NCBI GenBank assembly: GCA_947643685.1 | Contig: CANRXD010000080.1 | Span: 1-7,155, forward strand | Origin: an uncultured Clostridium sp. | GTDB lineage: Bacteria > Bacillota > Clostridia > Lachnospirales > Lachnospiraceae | DNA length: 7,155 nucleotides | Direction: 5' to 3' | In this document: in pieces, positions 1 through 4,828 of the stretch | How positions within the stretch are numbered: the first letter of the stretch is position 1 | Layout of the letters: each line of letters begins with the position of its first letter | Notes under the pieces: model-generated | What the model saw: the letters and a program-made list of their open reading frames with translations, nothing else | Told to the model about the DNA's origin: nothing | The model's database searches: none | Made by a program: the position numbers and the translations under genes

Positions 1-13
1 GGGAAAGCAATGA

Positions 14-166
14 CGTTGGGAAATGTCTATAAAAACTTCCGCAGACAAGCGGAGGGATGAAAACGGCGGATATCAGACAGTAAGCCACCCGGAGCCTGGA
101 AATTCAGCAGATGATGGGTTTATGAATATTCCGGATGGATTCGATGTGGAAGGGTTGCCATTTTAA
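14..166 (+). CDS. SSB-like protein, C-terminal tail only (partial or frame-disrupted)
   Basis: This open stretch ends in ADDGFMNIPDGFDVEGLPF followed by TAA at 164-166. A disordered hydrophilic linker ending in an acidic patch and a terminal (L/I)PF is the hallmark of the protein-interaction tip of bacterial and phage single-stranded DNA-binding proteins, and the form 'NIPDG-(I/F)D-E-LPF' is typical of Clostridia. The OB-fold is not in the window. In this frame a TGA sits at 11-13, so the tail is not continuous with anything entering from the left. Frame 1 is open from base 1 to a TGA at 58-60 (GKAMTLGNVYKNFRRQAEG). Either a frameshift lies between about 14 and 57, or this is a remnant or a short ORF starting at ATG 23, which has only a weak GGGA upstream. 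The stop overlaps the parA ribosome binding site, which suggests co-transcription. The SSB identity rests on the tail alone. Confidence 0.45.
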   Translation, partial: RWEMSIKTSADKRRDENGGYQTVSHPEPGNSADDGFMNIPDGFDVEGLPF

Positions 167-173
167 GGAGGAG
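165..173 (+). promoter_or_regulatory. Shine-Dalgarno of parA
   Basis: AAGGAGGAG, a near-perfect anti-16S match, ends a few bases before ATG 176. It overlaps the TAA of the preceding SSB-like tail. It fixes 176 as the parA start and suggests translational linkage with the upstream gene. Confidence 0.85.
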
Positions 174-175
174 CT

Positions 176-928
176 ATGAAAACGATTGCAATATACAATC
201 ATAAGGGCGGAATTGGAAAGACCGTTACGGCCGTAAATTTTGCGTATAATCTTACAGAAAAAGGATATCGGGTCCTGGTGATTGACATGGACCCACAGGG
301 AAATGCTTCTTCGTTTTTTCGGAAGTATGACCTGAACAGGCCATCAGTCAGGGAGCTGCTGACCGGGACCAGGAGGCCGTCCAGATGCATATACCGGACA
401 TCATACAAAAACCTGGATATTGTCCCTGCCAATATGTGGCTGCGGGAAGTATCACCGGAAGAGCTGGTCGGCGGGATTACAACCCTGGGGAGTGCCTGCT
501 TTGCAGTGAATTCCAAATATGATTATTGCATCATAGACTGTCCGCCCAGCGTCGATTTTTTAATTGAGGTAGTGATGGCGGCAGTGGATCATGTCATCAT
601 CCCGATGAAGCCAGACCGGTTTTCGGCTGATGGCCTGGGAACGGTACATGATATTATCCGGGAATTCGGTCATGGAAGGGTGACAGCGGGTTGTCTGTTT
701 ACACAGTTTTCACGAAATAAGGACAGTGTAAAGATTGTAAACGAGGTGTTATTGACCCAGGAAATCCAGGTGTATCAAAACGCGATACGACGGAGTCAGG
801 CGGTTGACCATTCCCTGATTGTAAAAAGGGCACTGGCTCGGTGTGCATCGAAATCCGCGGCGGCTCAGGATTATAAGGATTTTACAGAAGAGTATCTGAG
901 AGAGGAGAAGGCATATGGCGTTGCTTGA
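176..928 (+). CDS. parA: ParA-family partition ATPase
   Basis: This is a cytoplasmic deviant-Walker ATPase of the ParA/Soj/MinD superfamily. Such proteins bind DNA nonspecifically in the ATP form and move ParB-parS complexes to segregate plasmids, phage-plasmids or excised elements. Visible motifs are the deviant Walker A KGGIGKT at residues 10-16 (signature Lys10, catalytic Lys15), the A' motif VLVIDMDPQGN at 33-43, and Walker B YCIIDCPPS at 117-125. The 250-aa length and the start directly at the P-loop, with no N-terminal HTH domain, match the short (chromosomal or type Ib-like) class. These proteins do not autoregulate through their own HTH, so repression would have to come from ParB or another factor. 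The start is set by the strong AAGGAGG at 165-171. The last 14 bp overlap the start of the ParB-like gene, a typical parAB arrangement. No key residue is missing. Confidence 0.93.
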   Translation: MKTIAIYNHKGGIGKTVTAVNFAYNLTEKGYRVLVIDMDPQGNASSFFRKYDLNRPSVRELLTGTRRPSRCIYRTSYKNLDIVPANMWLREVSPEELVGGITTLGSACFAVNSKYDYCIIDCPPSVDFLIEVVMAAVDHVIIPMKPDRFSADGLGTVHDIIREFGHGRVTAGCLFTQFSRNKDSVKIVNEVLLTQEIQVYQNAIRRSQAVDHSLIVKRALARCASKSAAAQDYKDFTEEYLREEKAYGVA

Positions 929-2774
929 AAGCATGATAAAAGCTGATAAGCCATCAAAAAAGGACTATACAGGATTTGCGGTCACAATGGTGCATTACAG
1001 CAAATTGATTCCATCGGAGAATAATAACTATTCTGTGGAAAATATCAAAGAACTGGCATATGCAATCCTGCTTTCCGGGGGCATCAAACAGAATCTTCTC
1101 GTCAGAAAGAAATCCCCGGATGAATATGAGCTGATTGCGGGGCACAGAAGGCGCCTGGCTGTGAAATACCTGGTGGAAGAGCTGGGGTATGAAGAGTTTT
1201 CCATGATGCCGGTGCATGTGGAAAAGTCAGACGATGTGGCAAGTGAGATCAACCTGATTCTTACCAATAGTTCGGCCAGGGAGCGGAGCGACTGGGAGAA
1301 GATGATGGAAGTTACCAGGCTTACAGAGCTTATGAAGATATTGCAGACGGGATCTGAACTGGATAAGGAGCGTTTCCGGAAAATATTTGGACAGGGCCCG
1401 GAAATAAGCGGCCGTGAAATGCGAAAAGTCGTGGCGGAGAAATTGGGGCTTAGTGAAACAAAAGTGGCCCAGCTTCGCAATATTGAAAAAAATCTGGAGC
1501 CGGATTTAAAGAAACGGTTTCAGCAAGGGGATATCGGGATATCTGTTTCAAATGCGGCGGCATCACTGCCCCCTGGAGAACAGAAAAAATTGGCGGAAAA
1601 GGAGGAAATCCGAATTGCGGATGTAAAGAAAAAAGCTGTGTCAGAATCTGACACAGAAAAAAGGAAAGCAGAAAGGGAAATTCCGTATTATGAGATTCCC
1701 GGACAGGCCAGTTTTACGCTTTCGGACTCTAATCTTCTGGAGGTTCCCTGTGATGAAACGAAAGGCGTTCAGGCCCCGGACGGACTTTCGGCGTATGGGA
1801 CCCCAAAGAGTGTCTATCCTCCGGATAGTCTGTTCGCGACACCAGGATGTGAGGGTGGCCATGATTGTTTTTCCTGCGCGATGGAGTGTGGGATTCGTGA
1901 GAAGGACCGGTATTGTGGGGAGGCGCCGATGGGGAACCCGTTTCCGTGTGAAACCATGTTTGGATTGAAAAACATACAGGATGATATTGGTGATAGATGC
2001 CAGTTTGTTAATCATGATTTGGCGTTCCATCGGACGGGAGACGGAGAAGCAGATCCGTGCTGCAAAGAATGTAAAGAGCCATGTGAATATATCTGTGGGC
2101 GGGCAATGAAGGCGAGGGAAGCTGCGACAGTGCAGCAGGAACCAGAGGAGGATTCAGAAAGGCAGCAGGACGTGGAAGGTTGCTGCGGAAAGGCAGCAGG
2201 CGCAGAAACCGGAAATGAGAAACCTGAAACCGAAGAGGAGATTCTTCGAGAGCCGTTGACGGATTTGCAGCTTTTAAGAGATATGCTTGACAAGCAGAAA
2301 GACCTGCTCAGAAAGTTTCTGCAAACTGGACTCGATGAGAACGATGATCACATCCGGAAACAGAAGCTTCTCGTTGGAGCGGTTGCGTCGATGGTAACAG
2401 ACATGGAGGGAATTCAGGGGGAAGAAAGGCCAGATCAGCCGAAACTCCCAGAGATGAAGAATAATGGTCAGAGAAAGGAATGGCTGCGAAAATACCGGGA
2501 TTGGGGGCTGTGGTATGAAGATAAAAATATCGGTGTGAAATATTATAAATATGATTTTGATAATGGAGCCCGCCTGATCGCGGAAGAATATGACGAACAT
2601 AGCCCATACTGCGGAGATTATGTTTCTTCCTTCCTGCATCTGGTTGGCGGGCCGGAACCACCCAAAAATCCTACATATGGATTTGGAAAATGGAACTGGC
2701 ATAAAACATATAGCCACCATCCGGACAGTGAGACGGAACTTGTTGAATTTTTGAAGGGGGTGCAGAAGAGATGA
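915..2774 (+). CDS. parB: Long ParB/Srx-domain protein with cysteine-rich middle
   Basis: Residues about 30-140 are a ParB/Spo0J N-terminal (ParB/Srx fold, CTP-binding) domain: IPSENNNYSVENIKELAYAI, a GGIKQNLLVRK strand, the ELIAGHRRRLA box (residues 72-82), and the NSSARERSDWEKM segment that corresponds to the N-x-x-R...E motif. Residues about 165-215 (SGREMRKVVAEKLGLSETKVAQLRNI) look like the central HTH used for parS binding. The protein is 619 aa, about twice a standard ParB. The extra length comprises a stretch with 14 cysteines between residues 312 and 424 (for example C312, C318, C321, C325, C334 and CC382-383, C386, C390, C394, C423-424), suggestive of metal binding. A helical segment follows at about 448-500, and then an aromatic-rich C-terminal region (about 520-619, WGLWYEDKNIGVKYYKYDF) that I have seen at the ends of other phage proteins but cannot name. 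The ribosome binding site AGGAG (903-907) lies inside parA. The partition role is well supported by context; the function of the added domains is unknown. Confidence 0.88.
   Translation: MALLESMIKADKPSKKDYTGFAVTMVHYSKLIPSENNNYSVENIKELAYAILLSGGIKQNLLVRKKSPDEYELIAGHRRRLAVKYLVEELGYEEFSMMPVHVEKSDDVASEINLILTNSSARERSDWEKMMEVTRLTELMKILQTGSELDKERFRKIFGQGPEISGREMRKVVAEKLGLSETKVAQLRNIEKNLEPDLKKRFQQGDIGISVSNAAASLPPGEQKKLAEKEEIRIADVKKKAVSESDTEKRKAEREIPYYEIPGQASFTLSDSNLLEVPCDETKGVQAPDGLSAYGTPKSVYPPDSLFATPGCEGGHDCFSCAMECGIREKDRYCGEAPMGNPFPCETMFGLKNIQDDIGDRCQFVNHDLAFHRTGDGEADPCCKECKEPCEYICGRAMKAREAATVQQEPEEDSERQQDVEGCCGKAAGAETGNEKPETEEEILREPLTDLQLLRDMLDKQKDLLRKFLQTGLDENDDHIRKQKLLVGAVASMVTDMEGIQGEERPDQPKLPEMKNNGQRKEWLRKYRDWGLWYEDKNIGVKYYKYDFDNGARLIAEEYDEHSPYCGDYVSSFLHLVGGPEPPKNPTYGFGKWNWHKTYSHHPDSETELVEFLKGVQKR
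1636..1656. promoter_or_regulatory. Perfect 21-bp palindrome inside parB (candidate parS/operator or antisense terminator)
   Basis: The left arm CTGTGTCAGA (1636-1645) and right arm TCTGACACAG (1647-1656) are exact reverse complements around a single A at 1646. A-rich tracts flank both sides. Centromere-like parS sites are palindromes of this size and often lie in or next to parAB, so a ParB binding site is the favoured reading. On the minus strand the hairpin is followed by C and then six T's, so a rho-independent terminator for antisense transcripts is an alternative. I found no second copy by eye in the window. Confidence 0.45.
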
Positions 2775-3040
2775 TGGTGGGAATAGAAAGAGATAAAATT
2801 GGGGGAATCACACAAAAGGACATAGAGAGAATCCGCAGAAAGGTTAAAATCGGGGATAGAATCCGAGTGAAAACCTTAAAGGCTGCAAGTATAGAACAGC
2901 TGAACAATCGGCAATATGGGGCAGTGCGGCGTGGAACCGTTGTGAAAAAATATCCGCATTTTGCGGTAATCAAGTTCATGAACGGTGTACAGGAGAGCAT
3001 TTTGTGGATTGACCTGTTGAAAGGAGTAAATCATGCATAG
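2771..3040 (+). CDS. Small basic protein of unknown function
   Basis: This is an 89-aa soluble protein rich in Lys, Arg and Ile. The middle, KIGDRIRVKTLKAASIEQLNN, and the end, GTVVKKYPHFAVIKFMNGVQESILWIDLLKG, have the alternating strand pattern of a small beta-barrel: 'KIGDRIRV' opening, 'GTV..KYPHFAV..F.NG..ES.LW.D'. I recall similar small proteins from Clostridia phages and mobile elements but know no name or activity. The ATG overlaps the parB stop (ATGATG across 2771-2776), with AAGGGGG at 2754-2760 upstream. It is therefore probably translated by coupling and co-expressed with parAB. The second ATG at 2774 is an equally possible start. There is no signal peptide or membrane segment. Role unknown; an SH3-like nucleic acid or protein adaptor is only a guess from the pattern. 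Confidence 0.75.
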   Translation: MMVGIERDKIGGITQKDIERIRRKVKIGDRIRVKTLKAASIEQLNNRQYGAVRRGTVVKKYPHFAVIKFMNGVQESILWIDLLKGVNHA

Positions 3041-3191
3041 ATTGACAGAAAAAAATAACCGAGGGGACTGGTGCCTAAAAGGGATTCCATGGGAGTACCT
3101 GAGGGAAGGCCAGGTGATCACCAAATAGGAAGCCAAAGCCGCATTGAAAGAATTAGGGGACATCAGGCAGCAGGACAGGCATAGCTGCTGA
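3033..3191 (+). pseudogene. Deletion remnant of a small phage-type gene with internal amber stop
   Basis: An ATG at 3033 has a very good ribosome binding site (AAAGGAG, 3020-3026, 6-nt spacing) and overlaps the stop of the preceding gene by 8 bp. It reads MHRLTEKNNRGDWC, then LKGIPWEYLREGQVITK, then TAG at 3126-3128. The same frame continues for 20 more codons, EAKAALKELGDIRQQDRHSC, to TGA 3189-3191. The N-terminal part resembles the openings of a common Clostridia phage protein family (M-x-x-LTEK...). The C-terminal part matches the last residues of the intact gene ending at 4791 (EEAEVALKESGDIRQQDRHNS). This looks like a gene that lost its middle by an in-frame deletion and then gained a stop where the paralogue has GAA. 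As it stands it could express only a 31-aa peptide. The ancestral function is unknown. Confidence 0.7.
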
Positions 3192-3217
3192 ATTCCCGCA
3201 AATAAAAATTATGACTT
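3118..3217 (+). repeat. Direct repeat, copy 1
   Basis: These 100 bases align without gaps to 4718-4817, exactly 1600 bp downstream, with 90 matches counted by hand. The best block is 3141-3200. The repeat covers the 3' end of the remnant gene, its stop and about 26 bp after it. Most changes sit at the edges and in the TAG/GAA codon. Confidence 0.9.
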
Positions 3218-3221
3218 TACT

Positions 3222-3281
3222 GGAAAGGAGGCCGGAGCCGCTGGCCAGCGTAAAAGGATATCCTGGCTCCTTTCAGAAAAA
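3222..3281 (+). promoter_or_regulatory. Structured leader of the PAPS-reductase-family gene
   Basis: A strong Shine-Dalgarno (AAAGGAGG, 3224-3231) lies about 50 nt from ATG 3282, too far for normal use. Between them GGAGCC (3234-3239) can pair with GGCTCC (3265-3270). This closes a region that contains two perfect palindromes, CGCTGGCCAGCG (3239-3250) and AGGATATCCT (3255-3264). Folding would bring the Shine-Dalgarno to about 13 nt from the ATG. The pairing is seen in the sequence; the regulatory role is inference. Confidence 0.35.
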
Positions 3282-4376
3282 ATGGAAAAAAGGGAATTAA
3301 CTACTGAGGAATGGAAGGCGGAGAAGAAAAAGAAAAAGGCCCAGATGACGGCAATGCAGGCGTTGCCCTATAAGGTGAAGGTAATACGGGCAGAGCTGCG
3401 GGCATGGGAATTTATTGAAAAGCTGGATGATATGGGACTCAAGGCCCATGTGAGTGTTGGAGGATTAGACAGTATTGTCCTGCTTCTGTTTTTACGTAAA
3501 ATTGGGATAGACGTGCCGGCAATATCGGTATCGGCCCTGGAGGATAAGAGTATCCAGCGAATACATAGGGAATTGGGTGTGATACCGATAGCGCCAGGAA
3601 AGCCAAAAGTGCATATTTTGCAGGAATATGGTTTTCCAGTAGTAAGCAAACGGATTGCTGGAAAAATTGATACATTACAGCATCCAACGGAAAAAAATAA
3701 GACTGTCCGTCACGCAATCATTACAGGTGAGTGTGGCGCACAAGGTCATTATGCGAAGAATAGCCGAATGAAACTACCACAAAAGTGGCTTGAACTATTC
3801 GCCGGATATGAAAATGAAAATGAGGGGGTAAATTACCGGATTGCCCCATTCCTTGTGTCAAACAAATGCTGTCTGTACATGAAAGAGCAGCCCTGCGATC
3901 GTTGGGCGAAAGAGAATAATAGCCGCCCATTTTTAGGCCTTATGGCCTCTGAGGGAGGGCAGAGGGAGGAGGCGCTGATGGAGCATGGCTGCAACTATTT
4001 TGGAAAAGGAGTAATTCGCAGCGCTCCGTTTGCCCCATTTCTCCGGCAGGATTTATTACAATTGGCTCTTGATCTAAATGCACCAGTCCCGGAAATTTAT
4101 GGAGAGATAGCGCAGACACCAGCAGGCATTTTATACACCACAGGAGCACAGCGTACTGGGTGCAGTATGTGTGGTTTCGGTGTACACATGGAAAAGCGTC
4201 CACATAGGTTTGATCAATTGCGCCAGCGAAACCTGAAGGAATGGGAATTTTGGATGTACAGGTGCTGTACGGATCCAGAGACAGGGGAAAAGTTCGGATG
4301 GGGGAGGGTGTTAGATTACATTGGTGTAGAATGGGAAAATGTACCAGAAGGTATAGATATCCCAAGACAAATGTGA
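3282..4376 (+). CDS. PAPS-reductase/PP-loop family protein
   Basis: This 364-aa protein belongs to the adenine-nucleotide alpha-hydrolase fold seen in phosphoadenosine phosphosulfate reductases, DndC and related phage proteins. The nucleotide-binding PP-loop appears as SVGGLDS (residues 58-64), followed by the hydrophobic helix IVLLLFLRKIG. LGLMASEGGQRE (218-229) is the conserved G-x-x-x-x-E-x-x-x-R region. Cysteines at 196-197, 205, 237, 294 and 297 (TGCSMCGFG) and 328-329 (RCC) may bind zinc or an iron-sulfur cluster. The lysine-rich N-terminus (residues 12-19) precedes the family-typical MTAMQALPY. M22 (3345) and M25 are alternative starts, since ATG 3282 has no adjacent Shine-Dalgarno. 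The protein ends abruptly as IDIPRQM. Its true substrate is unknown. Sulfate assimilation is unlikely on a mobile element, and no DndA/D/E genes for phosphorothioation are nearby. The gene sits between two 100-bp direct repeats. Confidence 0.85.
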   Translation: MEKRELTTEEWKAEKKKKKAQMTAMQALPYKVKVIRAELRAWEFIEKLDDMGLKAHVSVGGLDSIVLLLFLRKIGIDVPAISVSALEDKSIQRIHRELGVIPIAPGKPKVHILQEYGFPVVSKRIAGKIDTLQHPTEKNKTVRHAIITGECGAQGHYAKNSRMKLPQKWLELFAGYENENEGVNYRIAPFLVSNKCCLYMKEQPCDRWAKENNSRPFLGLMASEGGQREEALMEHGCNYFGKGVIRSAPFAPFLRQDLLQLALDLNAPVPEIYGEIAQTPAGILYTTGAQRTGCSMCGFGVHMEKRPHRFDQLRQRNLKEWEFWMYRCCTDPETGEKFGWGRVLDYIGVEWENVPEGIDIPRQM

Positions 4377-4383
4377 CGGCCTG

Positions 4384-4791
4384 TTGGAAAAAGTGGTTGA
4401 ATCTCTTGAACAACATGAAAATGTCAACATTCCGGAACCAGTGTTTAAGGCGAAACTTTTAACGGACGGAGAGGTTGACAGATGGGAAGAATATAAATGC
4501 CTGGAGAAACAGGGGAAGCTGCTGAAACTGCCTTGTGCGGTTGGGGATACGGTGTATGAGGTGCAGGATTTACGAGAAAGAATTCAGCCTTATATCGTAA
4601 TTTCGGTACATGTTTCTAGTTGTGGCAATCTGTATGGATGGGAATTGAAAGATGGAAAAGGTGTTTACAGCAATGTAAATGGATTCTCTGAATATGCTCT
4701 TGGAAAGTCAGTTTTCCTCACCAGAGAAGAAGCCGAAGTCGCATTGAAAGAATCAGGGGACATCAGGCAGCAGGACAGGCATAACAGCTGA
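4384..4791 (+). CDS. Small phage-type protein, start uncertain, possibly 5'-truncated
   Basis: The frame is open from a TAG at 4354-4356 and contains no ATG, so translation must begin at TTG 4384, GTG 4393 or the upstream CTG. None has a clear Shine-Dalgarno. The product from TTG is 135 aa. It carries pieces familiar from small Clostridia prophage proteins: VDRWEEYKCLEKQGKLLKLPCAVGDTVYEV (residues 31-60, quoted here as VDRWEEY, KQGKLLKLP and VGDTVY), and LGKSVFLTREEAEVALKE near the end. The middle has the alternating pattern of a small beta-rich domain. No function is known to me. The final 24 codons are repeated in the remnant gene at 3118-3191. The missing start, and the abutment on a PAPS-reductase reading frame that also ends abruptly, suggest a deletion or recombination joint near 4374-4384, so the gene may be a truncated form. 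Confidence 0.6.
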   Translation: MEKVVESLEQHENVNIPEPVFKAKLLTDGEVDRWEEYKCLEKQGKLLKLPCAVGDTVYEVQDLRERIQPYIVISVHVSSCGNLYGWELKDGKGVYSNVNGFSEYALGKSVFLTREEAEVALKESGDIRQQDRHNS

Positions 4792-4817
4792 ATTCCCGCA
4801 AAGAAAAATTAAGACTT
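4718..4817 (+). repeat. Direct repeat, copy 2
   Basis: This is the partner of 3118-3217, displaced by exactly 1600 bp with no gaps. It contains the 3' end of the 4384-4791 gene and the run-up to the methyltransferase gene. Similarity stops just before the GAGGAATGGAG that serves as the methyltransferase ribosome binding site. Recombination between the copies would delete the PAPS-reductase gene and the following small gene as a unit. Confidence 0.9.
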
Positions 4818-4828
4818 GAGGAATGGAG

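Noticed and set aside
36..55. Stem-loop CTTCCGC/GCGGAGG near the left edge
   Set aside because: It has a short stem and no following T tract, so it is not a terminator. It lies in a probable coding remnant.
1690..1968. 92-codon plus-strand frame overlapping the cysteine-rich part of parB
   Set aside because: No ribosome binding site, Arg/Phe/Arg-rich shadow-like composition and no recognised motif, unlike the overlap in the methylase gene.
1641..2030. Long open frames on the minus strand across parB (also 2274-2720)
   Set aside because: They have no recognisable protein family and no ribosome binding site. They mirror the codon pattern of the well-supported plus-strand gene.
3042..3070. TTGACA at 3042 as a possible -35 box
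   Set aside because: No TATAAT-like box occurs at a suitable distance. The bases encode the start of the remnant gene.
3211..3300. Possible 29-codon leader ORF (MTLLERRPEPLASVKGYPGS...) overlapping the PAPS-reductase start
   Set aside because: There is no ribosome binding site before ATG 3211, and I recognise no attenuator-like codon run. The Shine-Dalgarno in this region lies inside it.
4241..4462. 73-codon frame across the PAPS-reductase end
   Set aside because: Out of frame with both supported genes, and its composition (Trp, Arg, Asn) is typical of a shadow frame.
4475..4497. TTGACA (4475-4480) followed by TATAAA (4492-4497), promoter-like
   Set aside because: The spacer is only 11 nt, far from the 16-18 nt needed, and it lies inside a coding region.
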